Shown: positions 1 to 8,646 of the stretch, piece after piece
Numbering within the stretch: the first letter of the stretch is position 1
Layout of the letters: each line of letters begins with the position of its first letter
Assembly (NCBI GenBank): GCA_900542525.1
Contig: UQNZ01000002.1
Location: forward strand, 258,824 to 322,823
Direction of reading: 5' to 3'
Source: an uncultured Eggerthella sp.
GTDB taxonomy: Bacteria > Actinomycetota > Coriobacteriia > Coriobacteriales > Eggerthellaceae
Length of the DNA: 64,000 nt
The notes under the pieces: model-generated
The model's input: only the letters and a program-made list of their open reading frames with translations
What the model was told of the DNA's origin: nothing
Database searches by the model: none
Made by a program: the position numbers and the translations under genes

Positions 1-308
1 CCCTCTTTTCTCTTATGGAGCAACTGCATCCTACGCCTGCACTTGCTGGCCAACCAGTGGGCGAAGCGCTCATGTCGCTTCGCGAGATAGAAAGTTACAA
101 CCGCGGCTTCTTCGGTGGTGCGGTCGGAGTGGTGGACGCTGAAGATAATGGCGAATTTTCCGTGGCTATCCGGTCGGGCGTATTCGATGGTGAGGCTGGA
201 TGGATCTATGCGGGGTGCGGCGTGGTCGAAGGCAGCGATCCGCGCGAAGAATTCAACGAGATCGATATGAAATTCAAAACGATCCTGAGCGCCTTTCAAG
301 GGGAGTAA
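1..308 (+). CDS. menF: Isochorismate synthase MenF, C-terminal part (5' end outside window)
   Basis: Isochorismate synthase converts chorismate to isochorismate, the first committed step of menaquinone synthesis. The reading frame is open from base 3, so the ATG at 15 is internal and the gene begins before the window. About 101 residues are visible. They carry the end of the chorismate-binding fold: LHPTPALAG, the RxIESYNRGFFGG stretch, a GxxSVAIRSG strand and YAGCGVVEGSDP, followed by the closing helix. The stop (306-308) lies one base before the menD ATG, and the menD ribosome site (aagggga) lies inside this gene, so the two are almost certainly co-translated. The menD neighbour favours MenF over anthranilate, salicylate or aminodeoxychorismate synthases of the same fold. 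Confidence 0.9.
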   Translation, partial: LFSLMEQLHPTPALAGQPVGEALMSLREIESYNRGFFGGAVGVVDAEDNGEFSVAIRSGVFDGEAGWIYAGCGVVEGSDPREEFNEIDMKFKTILSAFQGE

Positions 309-309
309 C

Positions 310-2244
310 ATGGCGAACGAGATGATGAACAGTTCTATGCAGGATAACGAAGCCTGCACGAGCGAACACCCGCTACCGAGCGCTACTGATCTCTCTGTAG
401 CGCTCGCTACCTATATAGGTGCGTTTTTCGATGAGCTTATCCGTGGTGGCGTGCGTGCTGTGGTCATAAGCCCTGGTTCGCGTTCGACTCCGCTTTCCAT
501 GATGGCCTATGCTTCAGATTTGGATGTGTACGTGGATGTGGATGAACGCGGTGCTGCTTTTTTCGCGTTGGGTCTGGCGAAGGCGACTGGGCAAGCGGTA
601 GCGGTGATCTGCACCTCGGGTACGGCGGTGGCCAACTATTACCCGGCAGTGCTCGAAGCAGAGTCTTCGCGCGTCCCGTTGCTCGTTCTTTCGGGCGATC
701 GTCCAGCGCGGTTGCAGCAGCTTGGCGCTCCCCAAACATGCGATCAGCTCAAGATCTTCGGCAGCCATGTGCGTCAGTTTTGGAACATGCCCGAACCGAC
801 TGGTGCGATCGAACAGGTGCGGTATGCACGTCAAGTCGCGCGTGAAGTGTTGGTGGCTCTTGCTCCCCAAACATTACTGAGCGCACCAGTGCATATCAAC
901 TTCCCGTTCGATGAGCCGCTTGTTCCTGCATATGATAGGGCAGGTGTGTTCGAACTTGAGCGCGCTGCTTCGCATGACGCGCTGCCGCTTTTGATCGAAT
1001 CTTCATGCGCGCTCATGCCCGATCAGGCGGTGAAGCTGGAGCGCCTGTTCGAAGAAAAGCGGGTGATTGCACTTTGCGGAGAAGGCACGCTTGGTGTTTT
1101 CGATGCGCGTAGCTCTGCAAGCTGGGATACACGTGATGAGCATGTACGCACGCTTCTTTCATGGGCGCATCGCTTCGACATTCCGCTTTTGGCCGATCCG
1201 CTTTCGCAGCTGCGTAATTACGCTGATGCGGCGATCATCGACAACTACGACAATATCTTCGGACGTGAGACATGTCCCGATTTCGATGTGGTCGTTCGGT
1301 TCGGGCGCTATCCCGTTTCGAAGCGCGTATACAAGTTGCTCGAGACGAAACCTCATATTCAGATCGTGGTCGATCCGCTTGAAACGCGTGACTTCGATGC
1401 CACCACCACCACCTTCGTGAGGTGCGATCCGATGGAGTTCGTTGCGAGCTTTGGTGAGGCAAGCGAAGCGAGCGAACAAGCTCCTACGCTCAACATCGAT
1501 CGATGGGCTGAAGCGAATGAAGCCGAAGCCGCACTTATTACGAGTGTTGAGGACGCGAGTTTTGTCTATACCTGCACGCGCGAAGGATGTTTCAACCAGG
1601 AGATCGCTCTTGAGGGGGCGTATGTCCAAGCGCTCATCGAGCATGCCGCTCCCCGTTCGCTCATCTTCAGTGCCAACAGCATGGCTATTCGTGCACTTGA
1701 TACGTTTTACGTGAAACCTTCTGTTCCAGATGCGGGAGTTATCGAATTAGGGGCACCGCGCACTTGCCGCGCCTGCGATATAACGCTGCTTGCAAACCGC
1801 GGGCTCAATGGGATCGATGGCACGCTTTCGTCTGCGCTCGGTGCCGCGCAAGCGTATGATCAGACCTATTTCCTTACCGGTGATCTTACGTTGCTCCACG
1901 ATCTCAACGCGTTTGCGCTCCAGCATGAATTAGAATTGCGCGCGACATCCGGCAAACCGATGCCCTCGATCATCGTGATCCTTTTCAATAATGGCGGCGG
2001 CGGCATTTTCGATATGCTTCCTCAAAAATCGAGCGATCCCTATTTCGAACGTTTGTTCTTAACGCCGCCGCGCGTCGATTTTGAAGCATGTGGAAAACTG
2101 TTCGAGGTGCTATACAAAAAAGTATCTGGTCTTGACGATTTTCGTGCCACGCTTGATAGCTGGAGTGGGACAGGCGGGATACACCTGTTGGAGGTCGATT
2201 TCTCGCTCGAAGGCCTTGCTGGCCGATTCCGCCAGTTTCAGTAA
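310..2244 (+). CDS. menD: SEPHCHC synthase MenD
   Basis: This thiamine-diphosphate enzyme condenses isochorismate with 2-oxoglutarate to SEPHCHC in the cytoplasm. The 644-residue protein has the three-domain ThDP-enzyme layout. The N-terminal pyrimidine-binding domain has ISPGSRSTP (about 53-61) and DERGAAFFALGLAK, whose Glu79 should activate the cofactor, then TSGTAVANYYPAVLEA. The C-terminal pyrophosphate/Mg domain shows GDLTLLHDLN from about 524 and NNGGGG from about 560. The length is slightly above the usual 550-600, mostly through an N-terminal extension of about 25 residues and a variable middle domain. It lies one base after menF in the menaquinone operon. Confidence 0.96.
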   Translation: MANEMMNSSMQDNEACTSEHPLPSATDLSVALATYIGAFFDELIRGGVRAVVISPGSRSTPLSMMAYASDLDVYVDVDERGAAFFALGLAKATGQAVAVICTSGTAVANYYPAVLEAESSRVPLLVLSGDRPARLQQLGAPQTCDQLKIFGSHVRQFWNMPEPTGAIEQVRYARQVAREVLVALAPQTLLSAPVHINFPFDEPLVPAYDRAGVFELERAASHDALPLLIESSCALMPDQAVKLERLFEEKRVIALCGEGTLGVFDARSSASWDTRDEHVRTLLSWAHRFDIPLLADPLSQLRNYADAAIIDNYDNIFGRETCPDFDVVVRFGRYPVSKRVYKLLETKPHIQIVVDPLETRDFDATTTTFVRCDPMEFVASFGEASEASEQAPTLNIDRWAEANEAEAALITSVEDASFVYTCTREGCFNQEIALEGAYVQALIEHAAPRSLIFSANSMAIRALDTFYVKPSVPDAGVIELGAPRTCRACDITLLANRGLNGIDGTLSSALGAAQAYDQTYFLTGDLTLLHDLNAFALQHELELRATSGKPMPSIIVILFNNGGGGIFDMLPQKSSDPYFERLFLTPPRVDFEACGKLFEVLYKKVSGLDDFRATLDSWSGTGGIHLLEVDFSLEGLAGRFRQFQ

Positions 2245-2331
2245 TTGTGGCACAAATTTGGCTTTGACCAGGCATTTTGCTAGCACCAGTTTTCCACTGA
2301 ACACAGAATGAGAAAGCAAAGAAGAGCGAAC

Positions 2332-3243
2332 ATGATACAGGACATTGTTGAAAACCATGCGATTGACATCGATGGGGTCGGGCGGGTCCATGCGTGTGGA
2401 AAACCAGGGAATCCGCTGGTCATCCTCTTGCATGGCTTCATGCAAACAGGTGCTTCTTGGGCACAGATCGCGCAGCAATTGGAAGGTTATCATGTCCTAG
2501 CGCCTGATCTCTTAGGGCATGGAAAAACCCCGTTTTCACGTGAGGATGAGCTATCGCTCGAGGCGTATGTCGAACAGGTGAATACGCTTGTTGCTTGGGC
2601 AAGAAAGAACAATCTAACAGGGAGAACACAGTCCGTTTCGCTTGTGGGCTATTCCTTGGGTGGGCGCATCGCAGCGCTCTATGCTTCTCGCTATCCCGAG
2701 AATGTCTCTGCGCTCATATTGGAGTCGGCCGGTTTGGGCCCCAAAAACGATGATGCGCGCGCGGCGCGTGCAGAAAAAACGGCGCGCATGATCGCTGAAC
2801 TTGATCGTTCGATCGCGCTCGATCCAACACATCTGCTGGCTGCTTTTCTTGATTATTGGGAAGCGCTGCCGCTCTTCGCCACGCAAGCTGAGCTCCCAGA
2901 GGCAACGCGTTCGCGTGTTCGTGAAGAGCGTGCGGCGAATGACCCGCTGGCCTTGCGCGCGAATTTGAGCGATGCGGGCCAGCACAAGATGGATGATCTC
3001 CGTCCCGTGCTGGCACACCTCAATAAGCCCTTACTTTATATAGTGGGTGAGCGCGATGTGGCTTATACTGAGATTGCACGAGATTTGATGCGTACCTGGG
3101 CGGATGAACACAAGGATTCTCTGCTTTGCGGTACGGGATTTTTGCAGATAGAGATGATGCGTGACGTAGGTCACAATACTCATCTCGAAGCACCCGATCA
3201 ATTTGCACAAGTCGTACGTGCGTTTTTGATGCGTACAGCATAG
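2332..3243 (+). CDS. menH: SHCHC synthase MenH (alpha/beta hydrolase)
   Basis: MenH eliminates pyruvate from the MenD product to give SHCHC. The alpha/beta-hydrolase fold is clear: LLHGFMQTG oxyanion loop near the N-terminus, nucleophile elbow GYSLGG with Ser108, then Asp242 in VGERD and His281 in VGHNTH, a complete triad. I start at 2332, where an aagaag-type site precedes ATG, rather than at the in-frame ATG at 2308, which has none. From this start it is 303 residues, longer than the roughly 250 of E. coli MenH because of an extended cap region. Its place between menD and menB makes the MenH assignment much stronger than a generic hydrolase call. Confidence 0.88.
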   Translation: MIQDIVENHAIDIDGVGRVHACGKPGNPLVILLHGFMQTGASWAQIAQQLEGYHVLAPDLLGHGKTPFSREDELSLEAYVEQVNTLVAWARKNNLTGRTQSVSLVGYSLGGRIAALYASRYPENVSALILESAGLGPKNDDARAARAEKTARMIAELDRSIALDPTHLLAAFLDYWEALPLFATQAELPEATRSRVREERAANDPLALRANLSDAGQHKMDDLRPVLAHLNKPLLYIVGERDVAYTEIARDLMRTWADEHKDSLLCGTGFLQIEMMRDVGHNTHLEAPDQFAQVVRAFLMRTA

Positions 3244-3357
3244 AGCGGAGCGTTCTCTGCTGCGCATGCGTGGGCTTGCTGTAAGGCGGCAGGCACGCAA
3301 CAAAAGACGAGCAACGCTGATACAGCGAAGAAGCGCGAAAGAAAAGGAGAAGCGTCC

Positions 3358-4197
3358 ATGAGCGAATTTGCCTGGCAACGTGGCAAAGAATACAAAGAGA
3401 TCATCTACGAAACGCTTGACGGGATCGCGAAGATCACGATCAACCGTCCCGAGCGTCGCAATGCGTTCACGCCACTGACCGCCGTTGAACTCTACGATGC
3501 TTTCACCGAAGCGCGCGACGATGCCGCGATTGGCGTGGTGTTGCTCACGGGTGCGAACCATGGTGGGCGCCACGAAGATGAAGCGTTTTGTTCGGGTGGC
3601 GATCAAAAGAAACGCGGCACCGGCGGATATGTGGGCGAAGACAATATCCCGCGCTTGAACATCTTGGATGTTCAGCGTCTCATTCGCGTGATCCCTAAGC
3701 CGGTCATTGCGATGGTGAATGGATACTCCATCGGTGGTGGCAACGTGCTCAACATGCTCTGCGATCTAACGATCGCAGCTGATACGGCGAAGTTCGGCCA
3801 AACTGGTCCGCGAGTAGGAAGTTTCGATGCGGGATATGGCGCAGGTTATCTGGCTGCCATCGTCGGGCAGAAGAAAGCGCGCGAGATCTGGTATCTTTGC
3901 CGCCAATACACCGCGCAAGAAGCACTCGACATGGGGCTTGTGAACAAGGTCGTTCCCTTTGACGAGCTTGAAGCCGAATGTGTTTCTTGGGCGCGTGAGA
4001 TCTTGAAGCATTCGCCCACGGCATTGCGCTTCATGAAAGCGTCTTTCAATGCAGCAACAGATGGGCTTGCGGGCATTCAGCAGCTTGGCGGTGATGCTAC
4101 GCTTCTGTATTACACCACCGAAGAAGCGATGGAAGGTCGTGATGCGTTCAAGGAGCATCGTGATCCCGATTTCGGACAATTCCCGAAATTCCCGTGA
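3358..4197 (+). CDS. menB: 1,4-dihydroxy-2-naphthoyl-CoA synthase MenB
   Basis: MenB closes the second ring, converting o-succinylbenzoyl-CoA to DHNA-CoA. It is a 279-residue crotonase-fold protein, close to E. coli MenB along its whole length. It has [11 protein letters not shown] (CoA/oxyanion region, about 79-89), [28 protein letters not shown] and GQKKAREIW, plus the terminal [11 protein letters not shown]. The Gly in GQTGPRVG is, as I recall the family, the mark of the bicarbonate-dependent MenB type rather than the Asp type. The ribosome site aaggag lies nine bases before the ATG. A 114-base gap separates it from menH with no terminator seen, so it is probably in the same transcript. 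Confidence 0.96.
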   Translation: MSEFAWQRGKEYKEIIYETLDGIAKITINRPERRNAFTPLTAVELYDAFTEARDDAAIGVVLLTGANHGGRHEDEAFCSGGDQKKRGTGGYVGEDNIPRLNILDVQRLIRVIPKPVIAMVNGYSIGGGNVLNMLCDLTIAADTAKFGQTGPRVGSFDAGYGAGYLAAIVGQKKAREIWYLCRQYTAQEALDMGLVNKVVPFDELEAECVSWAREILKHSPTALRFMKASFNAATDGLAGIQQLGGDATLLYYTTEEAMEGRDAFKEHRDPDFGQFPKFP

Positions 4198-4339
4198 TGC
4201 TCGGTAAAAGCGTTTGGTGTTGTTGTCAGTAGTTCAAGCAGTTCGTTAGCGAGCTTGCGAATGGATTCTGTGCTCACCGCTGCGTTCGCCACCTTGAAGA
4301 TAAACAAAAGAGACTTCACGATCGATAAAGGATAGAGCC

Positions 4340-7057
4340 ATGATCATTAAGCTCGCACAACTTGCCCGAGAAAAAGGTTCGAAGGCGTTCTTCTACACGC
4401 AACTTGAATCGGGATCGGAAGTCTTTTCGTATCGCCAAACACATCTTGCCGCTGCGGCGCTTGCACAGGAGCTCGAGAAAAAAGGCCTTGGCAAGGACAC
4501 GCGCTATATTGCATGCAACCTGTTCAACGGACCCGAATTCGTGTTCCTTTCCTTTGCCGTTGCCTATCTGGGGGCAACGCTTGCCGTGCTGAATCCGCGT
4601 TTATCTGATGAAGAGCGCTTGCTACGCAAGGTCGAGCTCGAAAACGCGTCGAACCAGAACAACATCGCGATCCTTACCGAAGAGCACATCCAGCGCATGA
4701 TCATCGATTCGCTCGGCATCGGCATCATGGAGCTCGCGCATGAGCCCAACGGTCAGATCCCGGTGAATCCGCGCACGATGGAGATCCTTTCCTATGCGGA
4801 GAAGAAAGAACGCGAATTCGATCCCGACCATATCGGACTCATCATGTTCACCTCGGGTTCTTCTGGCACTCCGAAGGCAACACAGCTTTCTTGGCGTTCG
4901 CTCCACGGTGCAGCGGTGGCGGCGACTAAGGCGCTCTGCAAACCAGGCAAAGGTATCTGGCAGCTCGTTTTGCCCATGTGCCATATCGGCGGGTTCGAAG
5001 TCATGGTGCGTTCGCTCGTGAACGAAAGCCCGTTCTTGCTCTACCTTCGTTACCAGCCATCGCGCCTGCTCAACGATGCCTTGAGTTTCAAGGTTACGCA
5101 TATTTCCGTGGTCGACAAGATCTTGCAGGACTTGCTCGCCTACGACAACGATCGCATCATCGCGCAGTATAAATGCATCCTGCTGGGTGGCGCTGCGCTC
5201 AATAAGAAGACCATCAAGCAGGCGCTTCGCGCTCGAGCGAGCGTTTTCGCGAGCTACGGCATGACCGAGACGTCCTCCATGATCGCTTGCGCGCCCATCA
5301 CGCGTGGGTTCGATGGCGGCTTGCGCATGTTGCCAGGCTATCTTGTTCACATCGTTCAGCCCGACAAGCAGGGGGTCGGCCAACTTCAGGTGAAAGGCCC
5401 CGGGGTGTTCTCGGGTTATCTGAATGCACGCGCTGCGATGAGCATGGATGGCTACTTCGTGACGGGCGATCGCGCTCGCATGGGGCGCGATGGCAAGCTC
5501 TATGTGTATGAGCGCGTGGAAGATCTCATCATTTCCGGTGGTGAGAACATCTATCCGGAAGAGATTCGCGAGGCGCTCTTGCGCATTCCTGGTGTGAAGG
5601 ATGCCTATGTGTTCGGCACCGCAGATGAACTGTGGGGCTATAGACCGGTGGCGTTCATCGAGGCCGATTATTCGCCTGAAGCCATTGCGAAAGATTATAA
5701 GGAGCTGGGTCTCGATCCCGAAGAGACAGGTATCCGGCCTGCTTCTTGCGCGCAGGAATTCGCGCGCAATATTCACGAATACCTCGAGCCTCATATGTCG
5801 CATTTGCATCATCCGAAGCATATTCTCGTGCTCGAGCAGTTCCCGCAGACGTCTGTGGGTAAGGTCGATCGTATCGCGCTCAAGCGTCTTTACGATAGGC
5901 GCATCGATATCAAGTCGGTCACGCTCTATCGCACGCGCCAGCCCTACAACACGCCCATCAAAACGCCGAAACGCGAGATCGATACCCGCGAGTCGTTCTT
6001 CGTCGAGCTTGAAGATTGGGCAGGGCGTACCGGTATCGGCGAGTGCGTTTCATTCACGACGAACTGGTATCTTCCCGAAACGCTCGGCGACGATTACGCG
6101 ATCACTAAGGATGTTATTTCGAGCATCGTGATGAACGAGCGCTATCTTCATCCGAGCGAAGTGAGCCGCTCATTCGCTACTTTCCCAGCGCTTGCGAATT
6201 ATCCGATGGCGAAGGCTGCGGTCGAATCGGCCGTGTGGGACCTGTACGGCAAAGTGGTCGGTGCGCCTTTGTGGGAGCTCATCGGTGGCGTGCGCGGCAA
6301 GCAGGTTCGTGGCGGAACCGTGATAGGCATCATGAGCACCGAGGACACGCTTGCCGAAGTTGATCGCGCAGTTGCTGCTGGATATGATCGCGTGAAGATC
6401 AAGATCACGCCGGATTCCTGTCTTGAGAAAGTGCGCGCGGTACGCGAAAAGCACCCCGACCTCATGATCTTCCTCGATGCGAATCAGTCGTTCACGGAAG
6501 AGACCATGGATATCCTCTATAAGCTCGACGCGCTCAATATCACGTGTCTTGAAGAGCCGCTCGATCCGAACTATACGCCCACCTCTGGCTCAAAAGACCT
6601 GCTCGAGCGCCTTTCGCTGTTGCAGGATTCGATCAAGACGCCTATCTGTTTAGATGAGTCGGTCGTTTCTGCACGTGATATGCATCATGCGATGGAGATC
6701 GACAACTTGAGCGTGTATGCTATCAAGATCGCTAAGTTCGGCGGCATCCAGCCTGCGCTCGATTTCTGCAATTGGGCAGCTGAGCATGGCAAGCAGATCT
6801 GGATGGCGGGGATGTTCGATACGGGTGTCTCAAAGCGCACGTATGCTGCGTTCGAGACGTTGCCCTACGTGAACTTGCCGGGCGATATCTCAGATGCGGG
6901 GCACTATTTCAAAGAGGACGTTGCGCTGCCGCCGGTTGCGCTCAAGAATGGAGCACTGACGCTTAACGCACCAGGTCATGATGCAGGTATCGGCTGTGTG
7001 CTCGACAAGGAATATTTGAAGAAGATCACGATCGAAGAGATCCGTATCACTAAGTAG
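4340..7057 (+). CDS. MenE-MenC fusion: o-succinylbenzoate-CoA ligase + o-succinylbenzoate synthase
   Basis: One uninterrupted 905-codon frame joins two consecutive pathway enzymes. Residues 1 to about 530 are an adenylating ligase (MenE): P-loop FTSGSSGTPK, YGMTETSS, TGDRARMGRDG, the hinge RVEDLIISGGENIYPEEI and a C-terminal catalytic lysine in TSVGKVDR. A roughly 45-residue insert sits between the hinge domain and that lysine. Residues about 545-905 are an enolase-superfamily OSB synthase (MenC): the KxK pair Lys686/Lys688, metal ligands Asp713 in LDANQ, Glu738/739 in LEEPL and Asp772 in LDES, and Lys796 in IKIAKFGG. The catalytic residues of both halves are present. Reaction order in the pathway is MenC before MenE, opposite to domain order. 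The gap after menB is 142 bases. Confidence 0.93.
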   Translation: MIIKLAQLAREKGSKAFFYTQLESGSEVFSYRQTHLAAAALAQELEKKGLGKDTRYIACNLFNGPEFVFLSFAVAYLGATLAVLNPRLSDEERLLRKVELENASNQNNIAILTEEHIQRMIIDSLGIGIMELAHEPNGQIPVNPRTMEILSYAEKKEREFDPDHIGLIMFTSGSSGTPKATQLSWRSLHGAAVAATKALCKPGKGIWQLVLPMCHIGGFEVMVRSLVNESPFLLYLRYQPSRLLNDALSFKVTHISVVDKILQDLLAYDNDRIIAQYKCILLGGAALNKKTIKQALRARASVFASYGMTETSSMIACAPITRGFDGGLRMLPGYLVHIVQPDKQGVGQLQVKGPGVFSGYLNARAAMSMDGYFVTGDRARMGRDGKLYVYERVEDLIISGGENIYPEEIREALLRIPGVKDAYVFGTADELWGYRPVAFIEADYSPEAIAKDYKELGLDPEETGIRPASCAQEFARNIHEYLEPHMSHLHHPKHILVLEQFPQTSVGKVDRIALKRLYDRRIDIKSVTLYRTRQPYNTPIKTPKREIDTRESFFVELEDWAGRTGIGECVSFTTNWYLPETLGDDYAITKDVISSIVMNERYLHPSEVSRSFATFPALANYPMAKAAVESAVWDLYGKVVGAPLWELIGGVRGKQVRGGTVIGIMSTEDTLAEVDRAVAAGYDRVKIKITPDSCLEKVRAVREKHPDLMIFLDANQSFTEETMDILYKLDALNITCLEEPLDPNYTPTSGSKDLLERLSLLQDSIKTPICLDESVVSARDMHHAMEIDNLSVYAIKIAKFGGIQPALDFCNWAAEHGKQIWMAGMFDTGVSKRTYAAFETLPYVNLPGDISDAGHYFKEDVALPPVALKNGALTLNAPGHDAGIGCVLDKEYLKKITIEEIRITK

Positions 7058-7155
7058 GAAGTACCACGTAGGTTTCGCGGAAACTCCGCTGAAGGAAACG
7101 TGAGCTGGCTAGATAGATCGAAAGGTGGCTGGCCTGCATGATGAAGGAGAGATTT

Positions 7156-8523
7156 ATGAGAAAGAGAATCGCAGCGCTTCTCGCAACCTTTGCGCTCGCT
7201 TTTTGTTTGCCGATCTGCACCCCAGCGGCGTTCGCAGCAAGCGCATTCGATCAAGGGGGATCGACCATGGCTGCTGCTGGGGTCGAATCCGAGATCACCT
7301 ACAATGCGGGCAATCTGTTCGCCGTTATGCATCCTGTTTCGAATACCGATATCGAGAACGATCTGTATTGGGCAGGGCAAACCCTCGATGCGAGCAAAGT
7401 CAACGTAGGTACTTCGGGCCATGGTAGCATCCTTGCTGCTGGTCAGAGCATTACGCTGAAGAATGTGAAGGTGGCAGACAGCGTGCGTGCTGCCGCTCAG
7501 GATATCATGATCGACCATGCGCAGATCTCGAACAATATCACGGTTGCCGCCCAGAACATTTCGCTCGGTAATGATGTGAACGCAAATGGCGTCTATGCGT
7601 CTGCGCGAACCTTGTCTATTTCTGGCTCTTATCAGGGCGGATTGCTCGTCGGCGAAACGGTGAGCTTCGACGGTGCGGTCGAAGGGGATCTGAACATCCA
7701 GGCGCAACAGATCAACATTGGAAAGAATGCGCAGGTGAAGGGGCAGCTCGTTCTTCCTGAAGGCGTAACGGTCAACATCGCAGATGGTGCGCAGGCCCCG
7801 AACGTCACCTATAGTGCCCCTATCAATACTGCTCAGCCGACCTTGTTCGACGACATCATATCGATCGTGTATGCCTGCATGGCTCATATTGTGCTCGTGG
7901 GGTTGTTCTTCGTTATCATTCGCAAGCAACTTGTGAGCGCTTCGATCATGGCACGCAAGCGTCTTGGCATGATGCTTTTGGCCGGTCTTGTGGTGTTCTT
8001 GGTGGCGCCGCTGGCATGCTTGCTGCTCATCTTCCCGCTCATCACCATTCCTGTGGTGGTGCTCATGGTGCTCGTGATGCTGATCATTGCGCTGTTCTCG
8101 ATTCCCTTCGCAGGTTCGGCGCTCGGCATGATGTTGTTCAAGGATCGCATGAATCCGGTGCTTGCAGCTGTTATCGGTACGCTTATCTTGACGATCTGCG
8201 CGTACCTGCCGATCCTGTCCATCATTACTGTGATCTTCTGCATCATATTCACTGCAGGCTATCTATGGATGAGCTATTGGGATATTCACAAGACGCGCAG
8301 GCAGGAGAGGATCGCGGCACAGCAGGCTGCGATGGCGGGTGCGGTTCCACCACCACCCTTCAAGAATGCTTCATCAACAGAGGCTCCCGTTGATGTTCCT
8401 CCTGCACCAACGGGCAATCCTGTTTCGAATGTTCCACCCGAGTCGTATGTTGCGCCGCCTGCTCCAGGTACTCCAGAAGGACCAGGGCCAGACGATCCTA
8501 TTCAGCAACAACCAAAAAAGTGA
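7156..8523 (+). CDS. Secreted bactofilin-like (polymer-forming) domain + multi-pass membrane protein
   Basis: I start at 7156, where aaggaga precedes ATG by six bases; an ATG at 7138 lacks a site. The N-terminus MRKRIAALLATFALAFCLP..AFAA is a good Sec signal peptide. Residues about 50-215 are short alternating hydrophobic repeats (ITLKNVKV, ITVAAQNISLG, LSISGSYQGGLL, VSFDGAVEGDLNI, INIGKNAQVKGQL) of the beta-helical bactofilin kind. Four or five membrane helices follow, then a cytoplasmic proline-rich tail of about 65 residues. The helix repeats should therefore sit outside the membrane, unlike classical cytoplasmic bactofilins. Function is unknown; envelope organisation is a guess. The TGA stop falls inside a 23-base repeat found again at 55768. 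Confidence 0.75.
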   Translation: MRKRIAALLATFALAFCLPICTPAAFAASAFDQGGSTMAAAGVESEITYNAGNLFAVMHPVSNTDIENDLYWAGQTLDASKVNVGTSGHGSILAAGQSITLKNVKVADSVRAAAQDIMIDHAQISNNITVAAQNISLGNDVNANGVYASARTLSISGSYQGGLLVGETVSFDGAVEGDLNIQAQQINIGKNAQVKGQLVLPEGVTVNIADGAQAPNVTYSAPINTAQPTLFDDIISIVYACMAHIVLVGLFFVIIRKQLVSASIMARKRLGMMLLAGLVVFLVAPLACLLLIFPLITIPVVVLMVLVMLIIALFSIPFAGSALGMMLFKDRMNPVLAAVIGTLILTICAYLPILSIITVIFCIIFTAGYLWMSYWDIHKTRRQERIAAQQAAMAGAVPPPPFKNASSTEAPVDVPPAPTGNPVSNVPPESYVAPPAPGTPEGPGPDDPIQQQPKK

Positions 8524-8542
8524 CAAACTACCCGGTCGTTCG
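8520..8542 (+). repeat. 23-bp intergenic repeat, copy 1
   Basis: The sequence starting gtgacaaactacccgg is identical over 23 bases to 55768-55790. The stop codon of the preceding gene (8521-8523) lies inside it. A GC-rich dyad (ccttttcg...cgaaaagg, about 8547-8593) follows here but not at the other copy. Confidence 0.7.
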
Positions 8543-8612
8543 ACACCTTTTCGAATGAACAACAGACGTTCAACAGTTCGTTCGCGAAAAGGATACCTGC
8601 CTGGTGTGCTCC

Positions 8613-8640
8613 TATAATTGCAACGTGTTCATAAAGGGGG
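8613..8640 (+). promoter_or_regulatory. Candidate -10 box and strong ribosome site of the bile salt hydrolase gene
   Basis: A consensus TATAAT stands at 8613-8618, and a purine run aaaggggg at 8633-8640 precedes ATG 8647 by six bases. No good -35 hexamer was found, so the promoter call is tentative. Confidence 0.4.
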
Positions 8641-8646
8641 TTCATC

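Noticed and set aside
15..308. ATG at 15 as a gene start
   Set aside because: The frame is open to the window edge and the residues at 15 are in the middle of the isochorismate synthase domain.
4622..5821. 399-codon minus-strand open frame inside the menE-menC gene
   Set aside because: It is antisense to a well-supported gene with intact motifs, lacks a ribosome site and shows His/Arg-rich composition typical of shadow frames.
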